64,000 nt of DNA, taken from Kineosphaera sp032229625. Its GTDB lineage: Bacteria; Actinomycetota; Actinomycetes; Actinomycetales; Dermatophilaceae. This document shows positions 14,740 through 23,518 of the stretch, in pieces. The stretch covers positions 1 through 64,000 of the forward strand of contig JAVTVZ010000018.1 in assembly GCA_032229625.1 (NCBI GenBank). The letters run 5' to 3'. The notes under the pieces were generated by a model that searched no databases, was not told the origin of the DNA, and saw only the letters and a program-made list of their open reading frames with translations. The first letter of the stretch is position 1; each line of letters starts with the position of its first letter. The position numbers and the translations under genes are program-made.

Positions 14740-17469
14740 ATGGCGCACACCTCGCAGTCCGACGCGGAGCCGACCACCCGCACGGCCCCGCAGGCGCCCG
14801 GGACGAGCCGACACCTCGTCGTCGTCGGCGGCGGGATGGTCGCGCAGCGGCTCGTCGAGGCGCTGCGCGCCCGGGACACCGACGGCGCCTGGCGCGTCAC
14901 GGTGCTCGCCGAGGAGCCGCGCGCGCCCTACGACCGCGTCGCGCTGACGAGCTACTTCAGCCGCACGGACGCGACCGCGCTCGAGCTCGGCGACCCTGAC
15001 CTGTGGCGCGACCCGCTCGTCACGCTGCGCCGCGGCGTCGCCGTCACCGCCATCGACCGCGCCGCCCGCACCGTGCAGGTCACCCGCGGCGAGGCGATCG
15101 CCTACGACCACCTCGTCCTGGCCACGGGCTCGAGTGCGGCGGTGCCGCCGATCGAGGGCACAGGCCACGGCGGCGTCTACGTCTATCGCACGATCGACGA
15201 CGTCGCGGCGCTCAAGGGCTACGTGCAGGGGCGATTCGCAGACCTGGGCCGGCCCCTGCGCGGCGCCGTCATCGGTGGCGGCCTGCTCGGGCTCGAGGCC
15301 GCGGGCGCGCTGCAGGCGATGGGCGTCGACTCCACGGTCGTCGAGTTCGCGCCCCGGCTCATGCCGATCCAGGTCGACGAGGGCGGCGGTCAGGCCCTCG
15401 ACCGGCTCATCAGCGCGCTCGGCGTGACGATCCGCACCGGCACCGCGACGAAGCGGATCGGCGCGACCCGCGGCCAGGTGTCCTCGATGACCTTCTCCGA
15501 CGACTCCCGCATCGACGTCGACGTCGTCGTCCTCGCCACCGGCGTGCGGGCCCGCGACGAGCTGGCGCGGGCGATCGAGCTGCCCGTCGGGGAGCGCGGC
15601 GGGGTCGTCGTCGACGACACCTGCCTGACCGGCGACCCGACGATCTCCGCGATCGGCGAGGTGGCCTGCATCGGCGGGCGCGTCTGGGGGCTGGTCGCCC
15701 CCGGCTACTCGATGGCCGAGACCGTCGCCGACCGGCTCCTCGGCGGGCAGGCGCGCTTCCCCGGCGCCGACACCGCGACGAAGCTCAAGCTGCTCGGTGT
15801 CGACGTCGCGAGCTTCGGCGACGCGTTCGCCACGACGCCGGGCAGCTTGGAGATCGTGTATGCCGATCCGGTCGCCGGGGTCTACAAGAAGCTCGTACTC
15901 TCCGACGACGCCCGCACCCTGCGCGGCGGCATCCTCGTCGGCGACGCCAGCGCCTACGCCTCGCTGCGGCCGCTGCTCGGTCGCGAGCTCGGCGGCGACC
16001 CGGCCGCCTACCTGCTGCCCGAGGGTGCGAGCGGCGGCGCGCCGGGCGGCGACCTGCCCGACGACGCGACGGTCTGCTCGTGCAACAACGTCGACGCCGG
16101 CACGATCCGGCGCAGCGTCTGCGAGGGCGGCTGTGGCGACCTCGGCGCCCTCAAGGCGTGCACCAAGGCGGGCACGAGCTGCGGGTCCTGCCTGCCGCTG
16201 GTCAAGAAGCTCTTCGCCGCCGAGCTGGCCAAGTCCGGCCGCACGGTCTCGCGTGCCCTGTGCGAGCACTTCGAGATGCCCCGCGCCGAGCTCTTCGACA
16301 TCGTCCGGATCACCGGGCTGCGCACCTTCAGCGAGATCATCGCCCGGCACGGCCGCGGCCGCGGCTGCGACATCTGCAAGCCGACCGTCGCCTCGATCCT
16401 CGCGAGCCTGGGCTCGGGACACATCCTGGCCGGCGAGCAGGCCACCCTGCAGGACACCAACGACCACGTGCTCGCCAATATCCAGAAGGACGGCACGTAT
16501 TCGGTCGTCCCCCGCATCCCCGGCGGCGAGATCACCCCCGACGGGCTCATCGTCATCGGCGAGATCGCCCGCGACTTCGGGCTCTACACCAAGATCACCG
16601 GCGGCCAGCGGATCGACATGTTCGGCGCCCGCATCGAGCAGCTGCCGCTCATCTGGGAGCGGCTCGTGGCGGCCGGCTTCGAGTCCGGGCACGCCTACGG
16701 CAAGTCGCTGCGCACCGTGAAGTCGTGCGTCGGCTCGACGTGGTGCCGTTACGGCGTGCAGGACAGCGTCGGCATGGCGATCCGGCTCGAGCTGCGCTAC
16801 CGCGGGCTGCGGGCGCCGCACAAGCTGAAGGTCGGCGTCTCCGGCTGCGCCCGCGAGTGCGCCGAGGCCCGCGGCAAGGACGTCGGCGTCATCGCCACCG
16901 ACAAGGGCTGGAACCTGTATGTCGGCGGCAACGGCGGCTTCACCCCGCGCCACGCCGTGCTGCTCGCCGAGGACCTCGACGATCACACACTGATCCGTGC
17001 GATCGACCGCTTCTTCATGTATTACATCCGCACCGCCGACCGGCTGCAGCGCACGGCGCCGTGGCTGGCCGATCTCGACGGCGGCCTCGAGCGGCTGCGC
17101 GAGATCATCCTCGACGACGCGCTCGGCGTGGCCGACGACCTCGACGCGGCGATGGACGCGCACGTCGCCGGCTACAGCGACGAGTGGCGCGACGTGCTGG
17201 AGGATCCGGCCAAGCTCGCGCGCTTCTCCTCCTTCGTCAACGCGCCCGCCGCCGCCGACCCCGACCTGGCCTACATCCCCGAGCGCGGCCAGAAGCGCCC
17301 CGCCTCCCCCGCCGAGCGGGCCATCCTGGCCGGCGCCGCGGGCACGCCGATGGGCGGTGCGACCGGCGGTGCGGCCGGCGACGTCGAGGTGAGCCTCGAG
17401 CGGGCCCACGGCGGGCCGATGCCGGCCGGCCCGGTCGCGCTCGGCACCCGCATCGAGGTGCGCCCGTGA
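14740..17469 (+). CDS. nirB: Nitrite reductase (NADH), large subunit
   Basis: A 909-residue assimilatory nitrite reductase that makes ammonium from nitrite in the cytoplasm. Domains in order: FAD/NAD(P) oxidoreductase (about 25-330, V-V-V-G-G-G-M-V-A-Q), BFD-like [2Fe-2S] (C-S-C-N-N-V-D-A-G near 446, C-G-S-C near 485), and the siroheme/[4Fe-4S] domain with C-V-G-S-T-W-C-R-Y-G (near 662) and V-S-G-C-A-R-E-C-A-E (near 699). ATG at 14740, 8 nt after AGAGG. It ends in a GTGA overlap with nirD. Confidence 0.97.
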   Translation: MAHTSQSDAEPTTRTAPQAPGTSRHLVVVGGGMVAQRLVEALRARDTDGAWRVTVLAEEPRAPYDRVALTSYFSRTDATALELGDPDLWRDPLVTLRRGVAVTAIDRAARTVQVTRGEAIAYDHLVLATGSSAAVPPIEGTGHGGVYVYRTIDDVAALKGYVQGRFADLGRPLRGAVIGGGLLGLEAAGALQAMGVDSTVVEFAPRLMPIQVDEGGGQALDRLISALGVTIRTGTATKRIGATRGQVSSMTFSDDSRIDVDVVVLATGVRARDELARAIELPVGERGGVVVDDTCLTGDPTISAIGEVACIGGRVWGLVAPGYSMAETVADRLLGGQARFPGADTATKLKLLGVDVASFGDAFATTPGSLEIVYADPVAGVYKKLVLSDDARTLRGGILVGDASAYASLRPLLGRELGGDPAAYLLPEGASGGAPGGDLPDDATVCSCNNVDAGTIRRSVCEGGCGDLGALKACTKAGTSCGSCLPLVKKLFAAELAKSGRTVSRALCEHFEMPRAELFDIVRITGLRTFSEIIARHGRGRGCDICKPTVASILASLGSGHILAGEQATLQDTNDHVLANIQKDGTYSVVPRIPGGEITPDGLIVIGEIARDFGLYTKITGGQRIDMFGARIEQLPLIWERLVAAGFESGHAYGKSLRTVKSCVGSTWCRYGVQDSVGMAIRLELRYRGLRAPHKLKVGVSGCARECAEARGKDVGVIATDKGWNLYVGGNGGFTPRHAVLLAEDLDDHTLIRAIDRFFMYYIRTADRLQRTAPWLADLDGGLERLREIILDDALGVADDLDAAMDAHVAGYSDEWRDVLEDPAKLARFSSFVNAPAAADPDLAYIPERGQKRPASPAERAILAGAAGTPMGGATGGAAGDVEVSLERAHGGPMPAGPVALGTRIEVRP

Positions 17470-17957
17470 CCCTGACCCCCACTCACCCCGCCCCGACCGC
17501 ACACTCTTGCGTGGAGACTGCCGTGACCGACACCGCCGAGCCCAGCACCACCGAGCCCAGCACTGCCGAGCCCAGCACCGCCGAGACCAGCACCGACTAC
17601 GAGGACGTCTGCGCCCTGGAGGACCTGGTCCCCGAGCGGGCCGCGGCCGCGCTCGTCGCCGGCGCCCAGGTGGCGCTCGTGCGCCTGCTCGACGACTCCG
17701 TCTACGCCCTCGGGCAGCACGATCCCTTCAGCGATGCCAATGTCATGTCGCGTGGGATCGTCGGATCGGCGACCGTAGACGGTGTGGACGTGCCGACCCT
17801 GCAATCCCCCATGTACAAACAGCCGTTCGACGTGCGCACCGGCCGGTGCCTCGTCGACGACGAGGTGTCGCTCCAGACCCGAGGGGTGCGCGTGCGCGAC
17901 GGTCGCGTGCTCGTGGCGCGTCGCCCGGCGGGCACCCCGACTCAGGCAGGAGCGTAG
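17466..17957 (+). CDS. nirD: Nitrite reductase (NADH), small subunit
   Basis: Rieske-like small subunit of the NirBD enzyme. The core (about residue 40 onward) shows V-A-L-V-R-L, Y-A-L-G-Q-H-D-P, G-I-V-G-S, and P-M-Y-K-Q-P-F-D. The Rieske Cys/His ligands are replaced, as usual in NirD. The first 40 residues hold repeated E-P-S-T-A units. I chose GTG at 17466 (GAGG seven nt upstream, GTGA overlap with nirB); a second GTG at 17523 with GGAG six nt upstream is equally good and would give 144 residues. Confidence 0.93.
   Translation: MTLTPTHPAPTAHSCVETAVTDTAEPSTTEPSTAEPSTAETSTDYEDVCALEDLVPERAAAALVAGAQVALVRLLDDSVYALGQHDPFSDANVMSRGIVGSATVDGVDVPTLQSPMYKQPFDVRTGRCLVDDEVSLQTRGVRVRDGRVLVARRPAGTPTQAGA
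17541..17598. repeat. 15-bp tandem repeat in the nirD 5' region
   Basis: About four copies of cccagcaccgccgag, encoding E-P-S-T-A. It lies between the two candidate start codons and the folded domain. Confidence 0.9.
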
Positions 17958-19196
17958 ATGCACGACCAACTGGGCGGGCTGCGGGTGCTGCTCACCTCGC
18001 AGCGCCGCGCGGCCGAACTCGGCGCGGCCCTGGCCCGGCGCGGGGCCACGATCATCGACGCGCCCGTGCTCTCGATCGTGCCGCACGCCGACGACGAAGA
18101 ACTGACGGCGCGCACCGAGGCGCTGATCGCCGACCCGCCCGACGTGCTCGTCGTGACGACGGGAGTCGGGTTGCGCGGCTGGATCGAGGCCGCGGACGCC
18201 GCCGGTCTGGCCCCCGCCCTCATCGAGGCGCTCGGCACGGCCCGGATCATCGCCCGCGGCCCGAAGGCCAAGGGCGCCATCCAGCAGGCCGGCCTGGCCG
18301 CGGAGTGGACCGCGCAGCAGGAGACCTCCGCGCAGGTCGCGGAGCATCTGCTCGGCCAGGGGGTCGACGGGCTGCACATCGCCGTCCAGCACCACGGGTC
18401 CGGCGACGACGGACTCGACGACCTCTTCGCCGGCGCCGGCGCGCGGGTCTCACCCGTCGTCGTCTACCGGGTCGGGCCCAGCCCCGACCCGGACGCCGTG
18501 CGACGCGGGGTCGACCTCGTCGCCGCCCGCGACGTCGACGCCGTCGTCTTCACCTCCGCGCCCATGGCCGCCGAGTTCCTCGCCCGGGCCCGGGAGCGCG
18601 GCCGGCTCGAGGAGGTCGTGGCCGCCTGCCGTCCGCGCCCCGAGGGCGGCGACCCCGACGTGCTCGCCGCCGCCGTCGGACCCGTGACCGCCGTCCCGCT
18701 GCAGGAGGCCGGCATCACCCCGCTCGTGCCGGAGCGCTATCGCCTCGGAGCGCTCGTGCGCACCCTGACCCTCGGCCTGACCCAGCGGGCGGTCGCCCGC
18801 CTGGACACCCCCGCCGGCGCGCTCGTCGTGCGGGACCGGGCCGCGTATCTCGACGGTCGGCCCCTGGCGTTGAGCCCGGCGAGCCTGGCGGTCCTGGGCG
18901 TCCTGTCCGCCGCCCAAGGCAGCGTCGTCACCCGCGGCGACATCCTCACCGCCCTGCCCGGCGGCAGCAGCAACCCGCACGCCGCCGAGATGGCGGTCGC
19001 GCGACTGCGGGAGGTGCCCGGCATGCGCGACCTCGTCCAGACCGTCGTCAAACGCGGATATCGCATCGCGCTGCGGCCGCCGCAGCTGCGGTCCGCGGCC
19101 ACGTCAGGTGCCACCGCAGCGGCCGCATCCACGGCCACGCCAGCCCCCCGCACGTCGCCGAGCGAGAACTCCCACCCGGACGACACTGCGTGCTGA
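17958..19196 (+). CDS. nnaR: NnaR-type nitrate/nitrite assimilation regulator (HemD-like + winged helix)
   Basis: A 412-residue protein with a uroporphyrinogen-III synthase-like domain (about 5-265; G-L-R-V-L-L-T-S-Q-R-R, F-T-S-A-P-M-A) and a C-terminal OmpR-type winged helix (about 285-375; L-S-P-A-S-L-A-V-L, V-K-R-G-Y-R-I). This is the architecture of NnaR, known in Streptomyces and Mycobacterium to activate nitrate/nitrite assimilation genes together with GlnR. Its place directly after nirBD (ATG adjacent to the nirD TAG) fits. It is probably a regulator rather than the heme-pathway HemD enzyme. Confidence 0.92.
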   Translation: MHDQLGGLRVLLTSQRRAAELGAALARRGATIIDAPVLSIVPHADDEELTARTEALIADPPDVLVVTTGVGLRGWIEAADAAGLAPALIEALGTARIIARGPKAKGAIQQAGLAAEWTAQQETSAQVAEHLLGQGVDGLHIAVQHHGSGDDGLDDLFAGAGARVSPVVVYRVGPSPDPDAVRRGVDLVAARDVDAVVFTSAPMAAEFLARARERGRLEEVVAACRPRPEGGDPDVLAAAVGPVTAVPLQEAGITPLVPERYRLGALVRTLTLGLTQRAVARLDTPAGALVVRDRAAYLDGRPLALSPASLAVLGVLSAAQGSVVTRGDILTALPGGSSNPHAAEMAVARLREVPGMRDLVQTVVKRGYRIALRPPQLRSAATSGATAAAASTATPAPRTSPSENSHPDDTAC

Positions 19197-19245
19197 TGCA
19201 CCTTCACGTATCCCTGGTGAGCTGCGCGGACTCACCGTAGGTCGT

Positions 19246-19286
19246 CGCTGCGCCGCCCGACTGCCCGCGCATCGGGCGGCGCAGCG
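19246..19286. terminator. 15-bp hairpin after nnaR
   Basis: The arms cgctgcgccgcccga (19246-19260) and their exact complement (19272-19286) enclose 11 nt. It lies 50 nt after the nnaR stop and has no T-run. It probably ends the nitrate cluster transcript and separates it from the PAS gene. Confidence 0.65.
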
Positions 19287-19416
19287 CGGCGGGGCGCAAA
19301 CGCCTCATCTGGGGGTCGGACGCGCCGAATGGCAGCGCGTTCTCGACCCCCTCGTCCAGCGCGCCGTCGTGCCTGCCGCCCGCGGGGTCCGCCGCAGCAC
19401 GAGACGAGGGACAGAC

Positions 19417-19974
19417 ATGGTCGCGATCACGCCGACGGGCCGGGCACGGCGCTTCGAGCCCGACGAACTCCTGGTCTCCAAGACCGACCCCAAGGGGCAC
19501 ATCACCTACGCCAACGACGTCTTCGTCCGCGTGTCGGGCTACACGCTGCCCGAGATCATCGGCAAGCCGCACAACCTCATCCGGCACCCGCAGATGCCGC
19601 GCGGCGTCTTCCGGCTGCTGTGGGAGTCGATCTTGCGCGGCGAAGAGCTCTTCGCCTTCATCAACAACCTCGCCAAGAACGGCGACCACTACTGGGTGCT
19701 CGCCCACGTCACCCCGACGCGCGACCGCGCGGGCCGCATCACCGGCTACCACTCCAACCGGCGCGTGCCGGAGGCCGCCGCGATCTCGCGCGTCACCGGG
19801 CTCTACCAGCAGCTGCTCGCCGAGGAGCAGCGCCACCGCAAGGCGAGCGAGGCCGCCGACGCGTCCAGCCGCCTGCTCACCGCGCACCTGGCCGAGCAGG
19901 GCACGACCTACGACCGGTATGTGTGGTCGCTCATCGACCCCAGCATCGCCGGCCACGCGGCGCAGGTGGCGTGA
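19417..19974 (+). CDS. PAS-domain sensor protein (Aer-like input module)
   Basis: A 185-residue cytoplasmic PAS protein. Seen: I-T-Y-A-N-D-V-F-V-R-V-S-G-Y near 35, G-K-P-H-N-L-I-R-H-P-Q-M-P near 55, L-A-K-N-G-D-H-Y-W-V near 90, the pattern of the PAS domain of aerotaxis receptor Aer, followed by a helical tail. No membrane segment or output domain is present. ATG at 19417 with GAGG upstream. The stop overlaps the next gene's ATG (TGATG), so sensor and methyl-accepting partner are made together. The ligand (FAD, heme or other) cannot be read from the sequence. Confidence 0.88.
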   Translation: MVAITPTGRARRFEPDELLVSKTDPKGHITYANDVFVRVSGYTLPEIIGKPHNLIRHPQMPRGVFRLLWESILRGEELFAFINNLAKNGDHYWVLAHVTPTRDRAGRITGYHSNRRVPEAAAISRVTGLYQQLLAEEQRHRKASEAADASSRLLTAHLAEQGTTYDRYVWSLIDPSIAGHAAQVA

Positions 19975-20867
19975 TGGCGCTCCTGTCGAGCCGACGCGTC
20001 ACCGTCGCCACGCCGGACCCCGCGCCGGTCGACACCCATCTCGAGCAGTTCGTGCAGGTGCTCGAGCGCGCCTCGCACGGCGACCTCGAGGCCCGCGCGG
20101 ACGTGATGACCGGGTCGGCGCAGGTCGACGCGGCGGGCGAGGCGCTGAACCGGCTGCTCGATGTCGTCGACGCCTTCATGCGTGAGGCGCAGGCGTGCCT
20201 GGCGGCCGCCGCGGACGGGCGCGGGCACCGGCAGTTCCTGCTGCGCGGGATGCCGGGCAGCTTCGCGACCGGGGCGAGCGACATCAACACCGCCCGCCTG
20301 AAGATGCTCAGCACCGGCGAGGCGATGGCGCAGCAGGAGCGCACCCGCTCCGCGCTCGTCGCCACGACGATGGACATCGCCCGGCGCGTCACCGACAGCG
20401 CCGAGAATCTCGCCCGCACCAGCGGTGACCTCAGCGGCGGCGTCGCCGAGGCGGTCGCCCGCGCCGACGACGCGATCTCGACCGTGCGGACCCTCGAGGC
20501 CGCGGCCCGCGAGATCCAGCAGGCCGTGTCGATCATCAGCGGCGTCGCCGGCCAGACCCGCCTGCTCGCACTCAACGCCACGATCGAGGCCGCCCGCGCC
20601 GGCGAGCTCGGCAAGGGCTTCGCCGTCGTCGCCAACGAGGTCAAGGACCTGGCCAGCGAGACGAGCGAATCCTCCGACGACATCGCCACCCAGGTCGTCG
20701 CGACCAAGGAGGCCGTCAAGGCGTCGGTCGCGACGATCGAGGCGATCAGCGCCGCCGTCACGCAGATCTCCACGCTCGTCGGCGAGGTCTCGCAGACCGT
20801 CTCGGGCCAGGAGGGGCTCACCGACCTCGCGAGTCAGCTGCGGACCCAGATCCTGCAGTGCTCGTAG
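19974..20867 (+). CDS. Soluble methyl-accepting signalling-domain protein
   Basis: A 297-residue protein with no membrane segment. Residues about 20-120 form a helical, HAMP-like region; the second half is an MCP signalling domain with the hairpin tip Q-T-R-L-L-A-L-N-A-T-I-E-A-A-R-A-G-E and G-F-A-V-V-A-N-E-V-K near 190-220. The C-terminal bundle is short and there is no CheR-binding pentapeptide. With the PAS protein encoded one base upstream it looks like a split cytoplasmic Aer-type receptor. No cheA or cheW is in the window; motility is therefore only suggested. Confidence 0.88.
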   Translation: MALLSSRRVTVATPDPAPVDTHLEQFVQVLERASHGDLEARADVMTGSAQVDAAGEALNRLLDVVDAFMREAQACLAAAADGRGHRQFLLRGMPGSFATGASDINTARLKMLSTGEAMAQQERTRSALVATTMDIARRVTDSAENLARTSGDLSGGVAEAVARADDAISTVRTLEAAAREIQQAVSIISGVAGQTRLLALNATIEAARAGELGKGFAVVANEVKDLASETSESSDDIATQVVATKEAVKASVATIEAISAAVTQISTLVGEVSQTVSGQEGLTDLASQLRTQILQCS

Positions 20868-20884
20868 GCGCGGGCGTGGATTCC

Positions 20885-20914
20885 CCCCGGCAGACGCGCC
20901 TCGGCGCGCCGGGG
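20885..20914. terminator. Bidirectional hairpin between the MCP gene and ffh
   Basis: Outer arms ccccggc/gccgggg and inner arms gcgcc/ggcgc, separated by a 4-nt bulge and with a 2-nt loop. It lies in the 111-nt spacer between convergent genes, so it can serve both transcripts. Confidence 0.6.
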
Positions 20915-20978
20915 AGGATCCCCCGCGCGTCGACAGGCCTGGCCGACCTGCAGCGATGCCGGTCGGTGCCCGCGCGTC

Positions 20979-22658
20979 CTACTTGAGGAACTTGTCGAAG
21001 CCCTTGGGCAGCTTCGTGGGGTCCATGCCCTTGAGCAGGTCCGCGGCCTGCTTGGCCTGGTCGGGACTCATGCCCTGGCCGGCCTGACCGGGCGCCCCGC
21101 CCTGAGGCGCGCCGAACGCGCCGCCGGCCTGCTCCGGCTGCTCGAAGGCGGCCCCGTAGGCGTTCTGCCGGGCCTGGGTGCGCTTGGCCTCGATCTCCTT
21201 GGCCTGCTGGGCGCGCTTGGCGGGGTTGCCGCTCTTGCCCTTGACCTTCTGCTGCGGCTTGCGCTTGGCGGCGCCCCCGCCGGCCGGCATCCCGGGCATC
21301 CCCGGCATCCCGCCGCGGCGGATCTGACGCATCATCTTCTGCGCCTGCCCGAAGCGCTCGAGGAGCTGATTGACCTCGCTGACCGAGACACCCGAGCCGC
21401 GCGCGATCCGCGAGCGGCGCGAGCCGTTGATCTGCTTGGGGTGGGTGCGCTCGAAGGGGGTCATCGAGCGGACCATCGCCTCGACCCGGTCGAACTCGCG
21501 CTCGTCGAGCGAGTCGAGCTGGTCGCGCATCTGATTCATCCCCGGCATCATGCCGAGCAGCTGCTTGAGCGAGCCCATCTTCTTGATGGCCGCCATCTGC
21601 TGCAGGAAGTCGTCGAACGTGAAGTCCTCGTCCTGGAGGAACTTGCGCGTCAGCTCGGCCTGCTCGCGGCGGTCGAAGGCCCGTTCGGCCTGCTCGATGA
21701 GCGTCAGCACGTCACCCATGTCGAGGATGCGCCCCGCCATGCGGTCGGGGTGGAAGACCTCGAAGTCCTTCGTCTGCTCGCCCGTCGAGGCGAACATGAT
21801 GGGCCGACCCGTGACGTGCGCGATCGACAGCGCCGCACCACCGCGGGCGTCACCGTCGAGCTTGGACAGCACGACGCCGGTGAAGTCGACGCCGTCCTGG
21901 AACGCGACGGCCGTGTCGACCGCGGCCTGACCGATCATCGCGTCGACGACGAAGAGCACCTCGTCGGGCTCGATCGCCGCGCGGATGTCCGCGGCCTGCG
22001 CCATGAGCTCGGTGTCGATCGCCAAGCGGCCGGCGGTGTCGACGATGACGACGTCGCGCTGCTGGCGCCGCGCCTCCTGGACACCCTGCCGGGCCACGCT
22101 GACCGGGTCGCCGTATCCGCGTGTCCCCGAGCCGTATTCGACCGCCGCGTCGTAGCCCGCGACGTTGCCCCGCTCGGGGGCGTAGACCGGCACGCCGGCA
22201 CGCTCACCGACGACCTCCAGCTGGGTCACCGCGTTGGGCCGCTGCAGGTCGGCCGCGACGAGCATCGGGGTGTGCCCCTGCTGCTTGAGCCAGTAGCCCA
22301 GCTTGCCGGCCAGCGTCGTCTTACCGGACCCCTGCAGGCCGGCGAGCATGATCACCGTCGGCGGCTGCTTGGCCAGGGACAGCGGCCGGGTCTGGCCGCC
22401 GAGGATGTCGACGAGCTCGTCGTTGACGATCTTGACGACCTGCTGACCGGGGTTGAGCGCCTGATGCACCTCGGCACCCAGCGCCCGCTCGCGCACCCGC
22501 GACGTGAACGCGCGCACGACCGGCAGCGACACGTCGGCGTCGAGCAGCGCGACCCGGATGTCGCGGATCGTCGCGTTGACGTCGCTGTCGGTGACCCGGC
22601 CCTTGCTGCGCAGGTTCTTGAACGTCAGGGTGAGGCGGTCGGACAGGTTGTTGAACAC
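20979..22658 (-). CDS. ffh: Signal recognition particle protein Ffh
   Basis: The SRP GTPase that, with 4.5S RNA, targets membrane proteins to FtsY. The 559 residues include the N domain, G domain (G-L-Q-G-S-G-K-T-T P-loop, D-T-A-G-R-L, S-K-L-D-G-D-A-R-G-G) and the Met-rich M domain (K-K-M-G-S-L-K-Q-L-L-G-M-M-P-G-M). A C-terminal Lys/Gln/Gly-rich tail after about residue 450 makes it longer than the E. coli protein, as in other actinobacteria. GTG at 22658. FtsY, its receptor, is encoded at 42023-43153. Confidence 0.97.
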   Translation of the reverse strand: MFNNLSDRLTLTFKNLRSKGRVTDSDVNATIRDIRVALLDADVSLPVVRAFTSRVRERALGAEVHQALNPGQQVVKIVNDELVDILGGQTRPLSLAKQPPTVIMLAGLQGSGKTTLAGKLGYWLKQQGHTPMLVAADLQRPNAVTQLEVVGERAGVPVYAPERGNVAGYDAAVEYGSGTRGYGDPVSVARQGVQEARRQQRDVVIVDTAGRLAIDTELMAQAADIRAAIEPDEVLFVVDAMIGQAAVDTAVAFQDGVDFTGVVLSKLDGDARGGAALSIAHVTGRPIMFASTGEQTKDFEVFHPDRMAGRILDMGDVLTLIEQAERAFDRREQAELTRKFLQDEDFTFDDFLQQMAAIKKMGSLKQLLGMMPGMNQMRDQLDSLDEREFDRVEAMVRSMTPFERTHPKQINGSRRSRIARGSGVSVSEVNQLLERFGQAQKMMRQIRRGGMPGMPGMPAGGGAAKRKPQQKVKGKSGNPAKRAQQAKEIEAKRTQARQNAYGAAFEQPEQAGGAFGAPQGGAPGQAGQGMSPDQAKQAADLLKGMDPTKLPKGFDKFLK

Positions 22659-22748
22659 CGCCCCAGGCTATCGGCTCCGCGAGACTGTGCCCGCCGCGCC
22701 CGGAGTCGGGGGCGCCCGGGCCACCCGCAGTCGTGCTTGCATGGGCGG

Positions 22749-22942
22749 GTGCCACGCCCGCCCGCCGGAGACGACTCCCGACGCGCTCCCCGCGCACCGG
22801 CAGCCCCGGCGGCCCCGGCGGCCCCGGCGGCCCCGGCGGCCCNNNNNNNNNNNNNNNNNNNNNNNNNNNNNNNNNNNNNNNNNNNNNNNNNNNNNNNNNN
22901 NNNNNNNNNNNNNNNNNNNNNNNNNNNNNNNNNNNNNNNNNN
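22749..22942 (+). other. Predicted 5' end of the MGMT-like gene plus assembly gap 1 (100 N)
   Basis: Positions 22843-22942 are N. The 55 bp before the gap (22788-22842) and after it (22943-22997) are identical, so the contigs probably overlap and no sequence is missing. Collapsing the overlap puts a GTG at 22749 in frame with the downstream MGMT-like gene, giving an Arg/Pro/Ala-rich N-terminus. Confidence 0.7.
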
Positions 22943-23518
22943 CCCCGCGCACCGGCAGCCCCGGCGGCCCCGGCGGCCCCGGCGGCCCCGGCGGCCCGGG
23001 CAGCCCGGGCAGCCCGGGCAGCCCGGGCAGCCAAGGTCGCCGCGCAGGTGCGGGCGGTCGCGCGGCTCGTCCCGCCCGGGCGCGTCGTCGCCTACGGCGA
23101 CATCGCCGCGCTGCTGGGTGTCGGGCCGCGCCAGGTCGGGCGCATCATGGCCGCCGGCCCCCCCGGCCCCCCCGACCCCGAGGAGGACCTGACCGCCGCG
23201 GGCCACGCGATCGACCTCCCCGGCGACCTCCCCGGCGAGGACCGGCCGAGCGCGGACGACCACAGCGCGGACGACCCGAGCGTGGACGACCCGAGCGCGG
23301 ACGACCCGAGCGTGCCGTGGTGGCGCGTGACGAACGCGGCGGGTCGGCTGCCGGCGCATCTGCTCGACGAGGCGCTCGCGCGCTGGCGCCAGGAGGGCAC
23401 GGGCCTGTCCCGCGGCGCGCGAGGCGCGGCCATCCGCACGCACCGGGCCGATCTGCCGGCGCTGGCCGACGCCGCGGAAGCCGCGCTCGGGCCGCTGCCG
23501 GGCGCGAGCGGCTCCTAG
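22943..23518 (+). CDS. MGMT / alkyltransferase-like (Atl) family protein, 5' end in gap
   Basis: The part after the gap encodes 191 residues. The C-terminal DNA-binding fold of O6-alkylguanine alkyltransferases is visible as L-V-P-P-G-R-V-V-A-Y-G-D-I-A-A-L-L-G and V-P-W-W-R-V-T-N-A-A-G-R-L-P. The reactive-Cys motif PCHR is replaced by PWWR, as in alkyltransferase-like proteins, which bind alkylated DNA without repairing it themselves. Low-complexity A-A-P and A-A-R repeats precede the domain, and a D-D-P-S repeat is inserted in it. Its TAG stop overlaps the -10 hexamer of the next gene. Confidence 0.8.
   Translation, partial: PRAPAAPAAPAAPAAPAARAARAARAARAAKVAAQVRAVARLVPPGRVVAYGDIAALLGVGPRQVGRIMAAGPPGPPDPEEDLTAAGHAIDLPGDLPGEDRPSADDHSADDPSVDDPSADDPSVPWWRVTNAAGRLPAHLLDEALARWRQEGTGLSRGARGAAIRTHRADLPALADAAEAALGPLPGASGS
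23249..23308. repeat. 15-bp tandem repeat x4 in the MGMT-like gene
   Basis: Four copies of agcgcggacgacccg encode an acidic S-A/V-D-D-P repeat between the recognition helix region and the P-W-W-R motif. The frame is kept. Confidence 0.9.

Noticed and set aside
17958..19196. HemD enzyme of heme/siroheme synthesis
   Set aside because: The C-terminal winged helix and the position after nirBD fit the regulator NnaR. A residual enzymatic role cannot be excluded, but is not the simplest reading.
8991..20867. Recent horizontal transfer of the nitrate cluster
   Set aside because: GC content and codon use match the neighbours. There is no integrase, tRNA target, repeat border or insertion sequence.
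22788..22997. 55-bp direct repeats as target duplications of a mobile element
   Set aside because: They flank only Ns, there are two unrelated pairs of identical length, and no transposase is seen; contig overlap explains them better.
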